NCBI RefSeq assembly: GCF_017874625.1
Contig: NZ_JAGIKZ010000004.1
Span: forward strand, 124,001 to 188,000
Direction of reading: 5' to 3'
Length of the DNA: 64,000 nt
Source of the DNA: Cytobacillus eiseniae
GTDB lineage: Bacteria; Bacillota; Bacilli; Bacillales; Cytobacillaceae
In this document: positions 31,091-39,454 of the stretch, piece after piece
How positions within the stretch are numbered: position 1 is the stretch's first letter
Layout of the letters: every line of letters starts with the position of its first letter
Notes under the pieces: model-generated
What the model was told of the DNA's origin: nothing
Databases searched by the model: none
What the model saw: only the letters and a program-made list of their open reading frames with translations
Position numbers and translations under genes: made by a program

Positions 31091-31147
31091 AGAAAAAACT
31101 ATTCACATGTTATACACAACGTGCGATTTTATAATTTTCTAGACAGT

Positions 31148-31190
31148 AAAAAAAGCCTGTGGAATCCAAAATGATTCCATAGGCTTTTAT
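31148..31190 (-). terminator. Terminator of lysC
   Basis: AAAAGCCTATGGAATC / GATTCCACAGGCTTTT stem, followed on the minus strand by TTTTAC. It starts 12 bp past the lysC stop. Confidence 0.88.
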
Positions 31191-31201
31191 CATGTGTCCA
31201 A

Positions 31202-31696
31202 TTATGAATTCACTGGCAGTCCTGATAGCTTAAATGCTTCATGCAATGCTTCAACCGCAGCTAACATCCGGTCTTGTTCAATAACTGTAGATACTTTAAT
31301 TTCAGACGTGCTCACCATTTTCACCTCAATATGATTCATCGATAGCACTTCAAACATTTCAGCGGCTACACCTGGATTGGATGCCATGCCAGAGCCAACA
31401 ATAGATACCTTCGCAAGATTTCCCTCTGATTCTATTTTTTCATACTTCAACACATCTTTTCGTTCTTCTAGCACTTTAATTGTTTCATTCAAATTCTCAC
31501 TTTTAATTGAGAAGGATAGATTGGTTAATTGATCTTGTAATGTACTTTGGATAATGATATCTACATTAATCTGATTTTCGGCCAATGCAGTAAAGATTCG
31601 CGAAAGTCCAGTCAAGGAGTTCGGCAAACCAATGATCGTTATTCTCATAATATCCTCTTCAAATGCTACTCCTCTTACAACTAAGTTTTGTTCCAT
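31202..31696 (-). CDS. lysC: Aspartokinase II, beta subunit (internal in-frame start in lysC)
   Basis: Within lysC the ATG at 31696 is preceded by an excellent SD (GAGGAGG, 31704-31710), and would yield 164 residues containing only the two ACT domains. B. subtilis aspartokinase II is known to consist of alpha and beta chains, the latter made from an in-frame internal start at the same place (before EQNLxVRG). The SD and start are seen here; independent translation is by analogy. Confidence 0.8.
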   Translation of the reverse strand: MEQNLVVRGVAFEEDIMRITIIGLPNSLTGLSRIFTALAENQINVDIIIQSTLQDQLTNLSFSIKSENLNETIKVLEERKDVLKYEKIESEGNLAKVSIVGSGMASNPGVAAEMFEVLSMNHIEVKMVSTSEIKVSTVIEQDRMLAAVEALHEAFKLSGLPVNS

Positions 31697-32431
31697 CTTT
31701 ACTTCCTCCTCAATAATGGTCCCCGCTTCTCTTATCAAGCTTGATCGGACTTCTAGCTGTATTTGGTGATTTTTCGCAAATTCAACAGCTCTAGGATGTA
31801 AAACACCTGCCCCTAAATGAGCTAATTCTAGCATTTCATCATAGGACACTGATAATAGTTTTCTAGCTTCTTTTACATATCGAGGGTCAGTTGTAAATAC
31901 GCCCGTTACATCTGTATAAATTTCGCATTTATCTGCTTTTATAGCTGATGCAAGCGCAACAGCTGTTGTATCAGACCCTCCTCTGCCTAAAGTAGAAATC
32001 GAACCATCCTCAGTTATCCCTTGAAAACCAGCTACTACAACGATATTCCCCTGCTTCAAAGCTTGTTCGACTCTGTCTGGATCAATCCCAATAATTCTTG
32101 CATTGCCATGAACAGACTCTGTCTGAATCCCTGCCTGCCACCCCGTTAACGAAATTGCTTGGTAGCCCTTCTCTGCTAATGCCATAGCTAATAATGAAAT
32201 CGTAATTTGTTCTCCAGTTGTTAGCAGCATGTCCATTTCTCTTCTGCTCGGATGTTCTGAAATTCCTTTCGCTAATTCGACGAGATGATCAGTTGATTTT
32301 CCCATTGCGGATACAACAACTACCACATCATTGCCTTTTTCCTTTTCTTCAATCACCTGATTGGCCACATTATGAATTCTCTTCGCATCTCCAACCGAAG
32401 TGCCACCATATTTCTGTACAATTAATCCCAC
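31202..32431 (-). CDS. lysC: Aspartokinase II, alpha subunit (lysine-sensitive)
   Basis: Phosphorylates aspartate at the entrance to lysine, threonine and methionine synthesis; 409 residues. The kinase domain starts GLIVQKYGGTSVGDAKRI, with TTGEQITISLLAMAL and GFQGITEDGSISTLGRGGSD. Two C-terminal ACT domains (near MRITIIGLPNSLTGL and AKVSIVGSGMASNPGVAAEM) bind the effector. The GTG at 32431 is chosen with SD AGAGGGA; it gives the Bacillus length. A lysine riboswitch controls it. Confidence 0.96.
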   Translation of the reverse strand: MGLIVQKYGGTSVGDAKRIHNVANQVIEEKEKGNDVVVVVSAMGKSTDHLVELAKGISEHPSRREMDMLLTTGEQITISLLAMALAEKGYQAISLTGWQAGIQTESVHGNARIIGIDPDRVEQALKQGNIVVVAGFQGITEDGSISTLGRGGSDTTAVALASAIKADKCEIYTDVTGVFTTDPRYVKEARKLLSVSYDEMLELAHLGAGVLHPRAVEFAKNHQIQLEVRSSLIREAGTIIEEEVKMEQNLVVRGVAFEEDIMRITIIGLPNSLTGLSRIFTALAENQINVDIIIQSTLQDQLTNLSFSIKSENLNETIKVLEERKDVLKYEKIESEGNLAKVSIVGSGMASNPGVAAEMFEVLSMNHIEVKMVSTSEIKVSTVIEQDRMLAAVEALHEAFKLSGLPVNS

Positions 32432-32480
32432 GTTTTTCCCTCTTTCTATTAATGATGTGATTGAATTTTTAAGCAAGGAT

Positions 32481-32635
32481 AAATGCGCAGGCGCCTAAGG
32501 TCTCTCCGTACAAACTGGAAGGACTGCCCCTCTCGATAAAGGAAACACGGTGAGCGATAGCGATACCGTGCTTGACGCAATCGTTGCGGAGCAGTACTGA
32601 AGTTTGATAGGCGATAGGCGCTGGAGCTGGACGTA
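32481..32635 (+). repeat. Dispersed structured repeat, class A, inside the lysC leader
   Basis: Same frame of stems as at 30941: GGCGCCT / AGGCGCT outer arms, CAAACT/AGTTTG, and ACTGC/GCAGT where the 30941 copy has TCTCC/GGAGA. It lies between the riboswitch terminator and the lysC start, so it is part of the lysC mRNA (as the complement of the listed strand). Confidence 0.88.
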
Positions 32636-32685
32636 AACTACTTATAAAGTTATACACAACATGCGAATTTATCGTTTCCTAAACA

Positions 32686-32716
32686 GAAAAAAGCAATGAG
32701 AATCTATCCCATCGCT
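32686..32716 (-). terminator. Riboswitch-controlled terminator of lysC
   Basis: AGCGATGGGA / TCTCATTGCT stem with loop TAGAT, then TTTTTT on the minus strand. Its 5' arm (TGGGATAG) can pair instead with CTATCTCA, the 3' arm of aptamer stem P1, giving the antiterminator. Confidence 0.88.
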
Positions 32717-32749
32717 GTGAGTCAAACGTAAATAGTATACGCACACACA

Positions 32750-32925
32750 GTGAGATAGCTCTCCAAGATCATACATCTTGACAATCTTGCATTTATTCAA
32801 TGCAAAACCAGCAAAGAAAGTGATGAGACTTTCTTTCCTTCGGCGAACCTTCCCTTTCAAAGCTTTTCACAGAAGCTCATTCTTCTCAAAGCCTTTACTA
32901 TTGAAGCTCGCACCTCTACCTTCAC
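32750..32925 (-). promoter_or_regulatory. Lysine riboswitch (L box)
   Basis: Conserved L-box pieces in order: GTGAAGGTAGAGGTGCGAGC, AGTAAAGGCTTTGAGAAGAA, GAAAGGGAAGGTTCGCCGAA, TGCTGGTTTTGCATTGAATA and TGGAGAGCTATCTCA. P1 is formed by GTGA-GGTAG with CTATC-TCAC. Lysine binding should stabilise P1 and favour termination before lysC. Confidence 0.95.
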
Positions 32926-32980
32926 TTTAGCGTCTGTTCGCAAATCACAAATGTCCTAACTTGCTCGAACAAACTTTCAT

Positions 32981-33010
32981 GCTATAAAGTGATATTGAAT
33001 TTTCAGTCAT
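32981..33010 (-). promoter_or_regulatory. Candidate promoter of the lysC leader
   Basis: ATGACT (33005-33010), 18 bp, TATAGC (32981-32986) on the minus strand, about 50 bp before the aptamer. A modest match. Confidence 0.45.
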
Positions 33011-33039
33011 TATAGCATATTCACCCTTTTCTAACAATC

Positions 33040-34812
33040 TTATTCTTGCAATTTCTTTAATAGATCCTCTGCTACTTTTATTGGAATGCCTATATTAGTA
33101 AAATCTTCGATTGATGCTTCTTTCATTTTCTTAACTGAACCAAAGGATTTCAATAACTGCTTTTTTCTCTTCTCTCCAATACCAGGAATATCATCTAGCA
33201 TCGATTGAAATGCATTCTTTCCTCTGAGCTGACGGTGGAACGTAATCGCAAATCTGTGCACTTCATCTTGAATTCTTTGGAGCAAATAAAATTCTTGACT
33301 ATTTCTTTGTAGGGGAATAATTTCTAATGGATTTCCATACAGAAGCTGTGAGGTCCGGTGCTTCTCGTCCTTCACAAGACCTGATAATGGAATGTTTAAG
33401 TTCAATTCATTTTCAAGAACATCTCGTACCGCTTCCACATGCCCTTTGCCACCATCAATAATAATTAAATCTGGAAGGGGGAGATGATCCTTTAATACGC
33501 GAGTATACCGTCTGCGCACAACCTCCCGCATGGAATCATAATCATCAGGACCTTGAACAGATTTAATTTTGTATTTACGATACTCCCTTTTTTCTGACTT
33601 GCCATCTATAAAGACAATCATTGCAGAAACAGGATCTGTTCCTTGAATATTCGAATTATCAAATGCTTCAATTCGGTGTGGTGTATAAATCCCTAGCTGC
33701 TCACCTAAACGCTCAATTGCTTTAATTGTTCTTTCTTCATCTCTTTCAATTAAAGAAAATTTCTCTTGAAGAGCAATACTCGCATTTTCATGGGCTAATT
33801 TTACTAAATCCTTCTTTTGCCCACGCTGCGGCTTTAATACTTTCACCTTTAGAAATTCCTCTGCCATCTTTTCATTTACTGTATCTGGAACTAAGATTTC
33901 TCGGGGCTTAAAATGGTTTGCTTTCAAGTAAAATTGACCGAGAAACGTCATGATTTCTTCTTCAGGCTCATTATGGATAGGAAACATCGATACATCTCGT
34001 TCAATTAATTTTCCCTGTCTAATAAAAAAGACTTGTACACACATCCAGCCTTTATCAACAGCATAGCCAAAAACATCACGGTCTGTGAGATCTGTTGATG
34101 TCATTTTTTGCTTTTCCATCGTTGCATCAATATGGGCAATTTTGTCACGAAACTCTTTAGCCCTTTCGAAATCAAGTTCTTCCGCTGCTGCTGTCATCTT
34201 TTCAGTTAAATTCTTCTTGATCTCTTTATATCCCCCATTAAGAAAGCGAGTAATTTCCTCTACCATTTTTTTGTATTCCAATTCACTCACTTCGTTCACA
34301 CATGGGGCCAAACATTGGCCTAAATGATAATAAAGACAGACTCGATCAGGCAATGTTGAGCATTTCCTTAATGGGTAAATACGATCCAGTAATTTTTTCG
34401 TTTCATTTGCAGCCTGTACATTCGGATACGGACCGAAGTATTTCCCTTTATCCTTTTTCACTTTTCTCGTTGTAATTAGTCTTGGATGTCTTTCTGCCGT
34501 TAATTTAATGAATGGATAGCTTTTGTCGTCTTTAAGCATGACATTGTATTTTGGATCATGCTTTTTGATCAAATTCATTTCTAAAATGAGTGCTTCCATA
34601 TTCGACGAGGTCACAATATATTCAAAATCCTCAATTTCATTCACAAGCCTCAATGTTTTGCCATCATGTGAACCAGTGAAATAAGACCTCACCCGATTTT
34701 TTAATACTTTTGCCTTTCCAACATAAATGATCGTTCCTTGACGATCTTTCATTAAATAACAGCCTGGCTGGTCGGGTAAGAGCATAAGCTTATTTTTAAT
34801 CGTATCATTCAT
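33040..34812 (-). CDS. uvrC: Excinuclease ABC subunit C
   Basis: The 590-residue dual-incision nuclease of nucleotide excision repair. The N-terminal GIY-YIG domain ([12 protein letters not shown] ... [20 protein letters not shown]) cuts 3' of the lesion. A UVR (UvrB-binding) motif follows ([20 protein letters not shown]), then the RNase H-like domain with [20 protein letters not shown], and a C-terminal helix-hairpin-helix [20 protein letters not shown]. The start at 34812 has GGGAGGTGA upstream. Confidence 0.97.
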   Translation of the reverse strand: MNDTIKNKLMLLPDQPGCYLMKDRQGTIIYVGKAKVLKNRVRSYFTGSHDGKTLRLVNEIEDFEYIVTSSNMEALILEMNLIKKHDPKYNVMLKDDKSYPFIKLTAERHPRLITTRKVKKDKGKYFGPYPNVQAANETKKLLDRIYPLRKCSTLPDRVCLYYHLGQCLAPCVNEVSELEYKKMVEEITRFLNGGYKEIKKNLTEKMTAAAEELDFERAKEFRDKIAHIDATMEKQKMTSTDLTDRDVFGYAVDKGWMCVQVFFIRQGKLIERDVSMFPIHNEPEEEIMTFLGQFYLKANHFKPREILVPDTVNEKMAEEFLKVKVLKPQRGQKKDLVKLAHENASIALQEKFSLIERDEERTIKAIERLGEQLGIYTPHRIEAFDNSNIQGTDPVSAMIVFIDGKSEKREYRKYKIKSVQGPDDYDSMREVVRRRYTRVLKDHLPLPDLIIIDGGKGHVEAVRDVLENELNLNIPLSGLVKDEKHRTSQLLYGNPLEIIPLQRNSQEFYLLQRIQDEVHRFAITFHRQLRGKNAFQSMLDDIPGIGEKRKKQLLKSFGSVKKMKEASIEDFTNIGIPIKVAEDLLKKLQE

Positions 34813-34853
34813 CTGGCTGTCACCTCCCGAAGTATCTCTTAAGTTGATCATAC

Positions 34854-34886
34854 AAAAATCCTCGGCTTAAATAAAGCCGAGGATTT
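34854..34886 (-). terminator. Terminator of trxA
   Basis: AAAATCCTCGGCTT / AAGCCGAGGATTTTT stem-loop with a T-run on the minus strand, between trxA and uvrC. Confidence 0.9.
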
Positions 34887-34905
34887 TAATTAGATCAAAA
34901 TTATT

Positions 34906-35220
34906 TTATGCGTGCTTGCTAAGTAATTCAACAAGTGCTTCTTTCGGTTGGAAACCAACAACTTTATCTACTACTTCGCCATCTTTGAATACTAGTAAAG
35001 TAGGAATGCTCATTACTCCATATTTCCCTGCTGTTTCTTGATTCTCATCTACATCAAGCTTTACGATTTTTACTTTATCGCTCATTTCAGAATCAACTTC
35101 TTCAAGTACAGGAGCAATCATTTTGCAAGGTCCGCACCAAGGAGCCCAAAAATCTACAAGCACTGTGCCTGAACCTGTTTCATTCGTAAAGTTTTGATCT
35201 GTAACATTAGTAATAGCCAT
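34906..35220 (-). CDS. trxA: Thioredoxin
   Basis: A 104-residue cytoplasmic dithiol reductant. The active site WCGPCK lies in [20 protein letters not shown], and the cis-proline is in [20 protein letters not shown] before ATG at 35220. A TATACT preceded by TGG at 35260-35268 is a possible extended -10. It precedes uvrC, as in Bacillus. Confidence 0.97.
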   Translation of the reverse strand: MAITNVTDQNFTNETGSGTVLVDFWAPWCGPCKMIAPVLEEVDSEMSDKVKIVKLDVDENQETAGKYGVMSIPTLLVFKDGEVVDKVVGFQPKEALVELLSKHA

Positions 35221-35340
35221 ATTTATATGCCTCCTAATTTCAACTAAAATTCTAACGACAGTATACCATCGTTTATGTAATCATGCTATCTATTTGCCTC
35301 AAATAATAATTTCCCCCTCAATCAGCTTTGTATACATGAA

Positions 35341-35542
35341 GAAAAGCGGAAGCACTTTGGTCATCACCGGACAAACTGGAAGGGGCACGACTGAGATAAA
35401 GGAAACACGGTGAGGAACGAACCGATGTTGACTTATCACAGGGAGTGGCACTGAAGTTTGGTAGGTGATAAGCGCTGGAGCTAGACAATGAAAAGCGGAA
35501 GCGCTTTGGTCATCACCGAACAAACTGGAAGGGACATGACTT
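35341..35542 (+). repeat. Dispersed structured repeat, class A, complete copy plus truncated second copy
   Basis: The complete copy (35341-35487) starts GAAAAGCGGAAGCACTTTGG and ends GATAAGCGCTGGAGCTAGAC. A second start immediately follows (35490-35542) and breaks off after CAAACTGGAAGGGACATGAC. It lies between trxA and etfA, a 392-bp gap with no other content. Confidence 0.88.
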
Positions 35543-35575
35543 GTTTCACTTTAATCAAATATTAAACATCTACAT

Positions 35576-35604
35576 AAAAACGAGCAGCTATTTGCCGCCC
35601 GCTC
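35576..35604 (-). terminator. Terminator of etfBA
   Basis: GAGCGGGC / GCTGCTC stem (with G-U pairs), followed by GTTTTTA on the minus strand, directly after etfA. Confidence 0.7.
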
Positions 35605-35612
35605 CGTTATTC

Positions 35613-36590
35613 TTATGCATTTACAACTATTTTTTTAAACTCTTCAGTTAACATTGGCACAACCTCAAAGAGATCGCCAACGATGCCATAATCAGCTACT
35701 TTAAAAATATTAGCTTCTGGGTCTTTATTAATGGCAACGATTACTTTTGAGTTAGACATTCCTGCAAGATGCTGGATCGCTCCTGAAATTCCACATGCAA
35801 TATAAAGATCAGGCGTTACTACCTTACCTGTTTGACCAATTTGCAGTGAGTAATCGCAATAATCTGCATCACAAGCACCACGAGAAGCACCTACTGCTCC
35901 ATTAAGTAAAGTTGCAAGCTCTTTTAACGGTTCGAATCCTTCCTCACTCTTAACACCGCGGCCCCCAGCAATGACGACCTTTGCTTCAGATAGATCGACC
36001 CCTTCAGTTGCTTTGCGCACGACTTCTTTAATAATTGTACGAAGGTCCTTCACATCGACAGACAATGACGAGACTTCACCAGTTCTTGTTTCATCTTTAT
36101 CTAATGGACTGATGTTATTTGGACGTATCGTTGCAAAAATTAAGCCATCTGTGACAATCTTTTTCTCAAATGCTTTACCAGAATAGATCGGACGAGTGAA
36201 AACTAAGTTTCCACCTGCTTGTTCTAAGCTGGTAACATCTGAAATCAGACCTGAATCTAGCTTTGCAGCAATTTTAGGAGCAAGGTCTTTACCTAAAGAT
36301 GTATGACCGAACACGAGTCCTTCTGGTTTTTCTGCATCAATAACAGCCATTAACGCCTGCGAATAGCCGTCAGAAGTATATTGATTTAATTTATCACTTT
36401 CAACTGTTACAACTCGATCAGCACCGTAATGGATTAAATCAGCACCTAAAGCATGAACTGAATCACCAATCAAAATACCTACAACTTCTCCGCCTTCCGC
36501 AGCTGCTTTTGCTGCTGCTACTGCTTCGAAAGAAACATTACGTAGTGCTCCATCACGAACTTCGCCTAATACTACTATTTTTCTAGCCAT
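35613..36590 (-). CDS. etfA: Electron transfer flavoprotein, alpha subunit
   Basis: A 325-residue FAD-carrying subunit that passes electrons from acyl-CoA dehydrogenases to the respiratory chain. The C-terminal FAD domain shows [40 protein letters not shown] and the signature [17 protein letters not shown]. The start at 36590 follows AGGGGGTAAG and gives [10 protein letters not shown]. 42 bp after etfB. Confidence 0.96.
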   Translation of the reverse strand: MARKIVVLGEVRDGALRNVSFEAVAAAKAAAEGGEVVGILIGDSVHALGADLIHYGADRVVTVESDKLNQYTSDGYSQALMAVIDAEKPEGLVFGHTSLGKDLAPKIAAKLDSGLISDVTSLEQAGGNLVFTRPIYSGKAFEKKIVTDGLIFATIRPNNISPLDKDETRTGEVSSLSVDVKDLRTIIKEVVRKATEGVDLSEAKVVIAGGRGVKSEEGFEPLKELATLLNGAVGASRGACDADYCDYSLQIGQTGKVVTPDLYIACGISGAIQHLAGMSNSKVIVAINKDPEANIFKVADYGIVGDLFEVVPMLTEEFKKIVVNA

Positions 36591-36632
36591 TCGAGTCTTA
36601 CCCCCTGTGTTCATATTCTTGAATATTTCACT

Positions 36633-37406
36633 TTAGATTACTTTTGCTTCTGTATGAAGAAGATTAACAAGTTCCTTTACTTGATCTGCTAATTCACCTT
36701 CAAGTACTTTTCCTGCTTCTTTTTGTGGCGGTAAATAAATCTCTATTGTTTTTGTTTTTGCTTCAACATCATCTTCATCAAGATCTAGATCATCAAGCTC
36801 TAATTCATCAAGTGGCTTCTTCTTTGCTTTCATGATTCCTGGCAATGATGGATAACGAGGTTCATTTAAGCCCTGCTGAGCTGTTACAAGAAGTGGAAGT
36901 GTCGTTTCGATTACTTCAGAATCCCCTTCTACATCACGAACAACTGTTACGTTGCTGCCATCAATTTCAAGCTTAGTAATTGTTGTCACATAAGGAATGT
37001 TAAGCAATTCAGCTACTCTCGGCCCTACTTGACCTGATCCGCCATCAATCGCTACATTTCCTGCAATAATTAGATCTGCCTCTTTATCCTTTAAGAATTC
37101 AGAAAGAATTTTTGCTGTTGTGAATTGATCCCCATAATCTAAATCATCTTCTGTATTAATTAAGACTGCTTTATCTGCACCCATAGCTAATGCAGTACGC
37201 AGTTGTTTTTCTGTTTCTTCTGTACCTACAGACACGACTGTAACCTCTCCACCTTGTGCATCACGCACTTGAATGGCTTCTTCGATTGCATATTCATCAT
37301 AAGGATTGATGATGAATTCAGCACCGTCTTCATTTATTTGTCCACCTGAAATTGTGATCTTTTCTTCCGTATCAAAGGTTCTTTTCATTAAAACATAGAT
37401 GTTCAT
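36633..37406 (-). CDS. etfB: Electron transfer flavoprotein, beta subunit
   Basis: A 257-residue AMP-binding partner of EtfA. It starts MNIYVLMKRTFDTEEKI, with the ETF-beta core VVSVGTEETEKQLRTALAMG, DLIIAGNVAIDGGSGQVGPR and LPGIMKAKKKPLDELELDDL. In B. subtilis etfB and etfA are co-transcribed with lcfA-fadR-fadB; here a terminator and a repeat element separate them from fadB, so a separate promoter is likely, but I did not find a convincing one. Confidence 0.95.
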   Translation of the reverse strand: MNIYVLMKRTFDTEEKITISGGQINEDGAEFIINPYDEYAIEEAIQVRDAQGGEVTVVSVGTEETEKQLRTALAMGADKAVLINTEDDLDYGDQFTTAKILSEFLKDKEADLIIAGNVAIDGGSGQVGPRVAELLNIPYVTTITKLEIDGSNVTVVRDVEGDSEVIETTLPLLVTAQQGLNEPRYPSLPGIMKAKKKPLDELELDDLDLDEDDVEAKTKTIEIYLPPQKEAGKVLEGELADQVKELVNLLHTEAKVI

Positions 37407-37483
37407 GATTTCCCTCCTAAATGCTAGATAGTGATAAATAGAAACATTTCACCACTTCGAAAGATTATGATAATTTCTTGCAA

Positions 37484-37608
37484 GAAAAGCGCAAGCGCCT
37501 TGATCACCCCCGACAAGCGCAAGACGAGCCTCACAAAAAAGGTGTTCTTTACCTTTATTGTGAGGGTTGGCTTGCGACCTCGAGGGGGTAGGCGATGGAG
37601 CTAGACAA
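37484..37608 (+). repeat. Dispersed structured repeat, class B
   Basis: AGAAAAGCGCAAGCGCCTTG at the left and GGCGATGGAGCTAGACA at the right; stems CCCCC/GGGGG, GCGCAAG/CTTGCG and an apical hairpin CCTCACAA / TTGTGAGG-like with loop GTTCTTT. It has the same outer ends as the class A copies but a different interior. Confidence 0.88.
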
Positions 37609-37644
37609 TTCTCTAACTCCAAAGTTATTCTATATTGATTTTAT

Positions 37645-37668
37645 AAAAAAGGGGAAAGAAACCCCTTT
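37645..37668 (-). terminator. Terminator of fadB
   Basis: AAAGGGG / CCCCTTT stem with loop TTTCTTT, running into TTTTTTATAA on the minus strand, 50 bp after fadB. Confidence 0.85.
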
Positions 37669-37718
37669 CATTCTATTATAATAGATTACTAGACTCATTG
37701 ATAATAAATTTTTAAAAA

Positions 37719-38492
37719 TTACTTTCCTGTGAAGTTTGGCTCTCTTTTCTCAATAAAGGCAGCAATGCCTTCTTTTCCATCATTAGAAACAAATACATCT
37801 CCAAATAGGTCCGCTTCTCTTTTCACACCAGCTTGAAACTTATCTGTTTTAGAATAATTTAACAATTCAATTGCTGCTTTAATCGAAACAGGACTTTTCT
37901 TGGCAATTTTCTTTGCCATATTATAAGCGTTTTCTAGAAGCTCACCTTCAGGATAAGCATGATTAGCTAAGCCAAATTGAACTGCTTCTAGCCCTGTAAT
38001 CGGATCACTTGTAAATAACATTTCCGCCGCCTTTGCTGTCCCAACAAAACGAGGCAGACGTTGTGTTCCCGCAAATCCAGGAATTAGTCCAAGCTGTAGC
38101 TCAGGCAGACCAAGCTTAGCATTATCTGCTACTAATCTAAAATGGCAACCCATTGCTAGTTCTAAGCCGCCACCGAGTGCAGCACCATGAATGGCTGCAA
38201 TGATTGGTTTTGGGAATCTTTCCATCCGTTCGAAAAGATCTTGACCATATGTAGAAAGCTTGGCAAATTCACTACCAGTTTCAATCGTAGTGAATTCTTT
38301 AATATCAGCACCAGCTGAAAAAAATCGTCCTTCTCCGTGAATTAATATCACGCGAATTTCATTATTTGCTTCCATTTCATCTAGTACAGCAGATAACTCT
38401 TTCAGTACACCTGAAGAAAGAGCATTTGCTGGGGGTCGATCAATCGTTATCGTCGCAACCAAATCCTGAAAGGACCATTTTAAATATTCCAT
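37719..38492 (-). CDS. fadB: Enoyl-CoA hydratase (fatty acid beta-oxidation)
   Basis: A 257-residue crotonase-fold enzyme; hydrates trans-2-enoyl-CoA. Oxyanion-hole motifs GRFFSAGADIKEF and AAIHGAALGGGLELAMGCHF; catalytic glutamates in ALGGGLELAM and LPELQLGLIPGFAGTQRLPR. The start at 38492 follows GAGGGGG. Corresponds to B. subtilis ysiB/fadB and lies downstream of fadR. Confidence 0.94.
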   Translation of the reverse strand: MEYLKWSFQDLVATITIDRPPANALSSGVLKELSAVLDEMEANNEIRVILIHGEGRFFSAGADIKEFTTIETGSEFAKLSTYGQDLFERMERFPKPIIAAIHGAALGGGLELAMGCHFRLVADNAKLGLPELQLGLIPGFAGTQRLPRFVGTAKAAEMLFTSDPITGLEAVQFGLANHAYPEGELLENAYNMAKKIAKKSPVSIKAAIELLNYSKTDKFQAGVKREADLFGDVFVSNDGKEGIAAFIEKREPNFTGK

Positions 38493-38640
38493 TTCAATCC
38501 CCCTCATTTTTGTATTCGCTTTTCTTAATATTTAGTACAGGCTGCTATGCTCCTCGAGTGTCAGAACCAGTAACTTCCTTACAATGATCCTATTCTATTC
38601 GTACGAACATACGTGACTGAACGAGGAGCCAATTCTTGTC

Positions 38641-39222
38641 TTAATTCCTGCAACCATTAAGCAGAAGGCGGTGAACCGGACCTGATAGAGCAGTAATGTC
38701 ATATTTCTGCTCATTCATCACCCATGTTGTAACCGTCTCATCCATCGTACCAAAAATCATTTGACGTGCCAATCGAACATCAAGCTCTGAAGATAATTCT
38801 TCACTTTCTATCCCGCTTATTAATATTTGCTCAATTAAAGAAAGATACCCCTTTAATACTGCATTAATTTTATGACGTAAATCCTTGTTCGATTGTCTGA
38901 GCTCTAACTGTGTTACAATTGCGAGGTGCTGATCGTTTGAGAGAATTGAAAAATGGGTTTCCACCATCATCAAAAGTTTCTCTGCAGCTGTTTCTTTTCC
39001 TGCAATTTTTTCTTCAATCATTTCAACAAAATTACCCATTTTTTCTTGAAAGAGAGAGATAAGTATATCTTCTTTATTTTTAAAATATAAATAAATTGTT
39101 CCATCAGCTACACCAGCCTGCTTAGCTATCTTTGATACTTGCGCCTGATGATAGCCATTTTCAGCTATCACAATGACTGCCGCATCAATAATTTGATGAT
39201 ATTTTGGTTTATTCTTTTTCAA
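38641..39222 (-). CDS. fadR: TetR family fatty-acid regulator FadR
   Basis: A 193-residue repressor of beta-oxidation genes, released by long-chain acyl-CoA in B. subtilis. The N-terminal helix-turn-helix IIDAAVIVIAENGYHQAQVS ... GVADGTIYLYFKNKEDILIS is nearly identical to FadR (YsiA). The C-terminal ligand domain contains LAIVTQLELRQSNKDLRHKI and RQMIFGTMDETVTTWVM. The TTG at 39222 with GGAGGAGG upstream gives the right N-terminus; the longer in-frame reading covers the promoter and is discarded. An operator matching FadR's own site lies upstream. Confidence 0.94.
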   Translation of the reverse strand: MKKNKPKYHQIIDAAVIVIAENGYHQAQVSKIAKQAGVADGTIYLYFKNKEDILISLFQEKMGNFVEMIEEKIAGKETAAEKLLMMVETHFSILSNDQHLAIVTQLELRQSNKDLRHKINAVLKGYLSLIEQILISGIESEELSSELDVRLARQMIFGTMDETVTTWVMNEQKYDITALSGPVHRLLLNGCRN

Positions 39223-39311
39223 TCTGTTCCTCCTCCAAGAAAAAATCGGGAGCAACCCGACCAAACATATACTGCTTATTAAAAGCGAAATACATATTCT
39301 ATTTTGATTAA

Positions 39312-39329
39312 TGAATGAATCGTCATTCA
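39312..39329. promoter_or_regulatory. FadR operator
   Basis: TGAATGA-ATCG-TCATTCA is a perfect 7-4-7 palindrome and fits the published B. subtilis FadR consensus TGAATGAMTANTCATTCA closely. It sits at the predicted transcription start of fadR, suggesting autoregulation. Confidence 0.88.
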
Positions 39330-39336
39330 TAATTTT

Positions 39337-39365
39337 ATAATAGTAGTACAATTCATTTCTGTCAA
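39337..39365 (-). promoter_or_regulatory. Promoter of fadR-fadB
   Basis: TTGACA (39360-39365), 17 bp, TATTAT (39337-39342) on the minus strand, immediately upstream of the FadR operator. Confidence 0.75.
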
Positions 39366-39429
39366 GAAACGAACGATGATTATAGTTGATTTCTTTCTAA
39401 AATAGGACAAGCTATTTCGTACAAAAATA

Positions 39430-39452
39430 AAGAGCCGATAAATCGGTCTCTA
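39430..39452 (-). terminator. Terminator of lcfA
   Basis: GAGACCGAT / ATCGGCTC stem followed by TTTATTTTTG on the minus strand, just after the lcfA stop. Confidence 0.8.
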
Positions 39453-39454
39453 AA

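Noticed and set aside
32469-32657. Minus-strand open frame, similar to another at 35299-35523
   Set aside because: Their likeness comes only from both crossing the class A repeat on its complementary strand; no SD and no family likeness.
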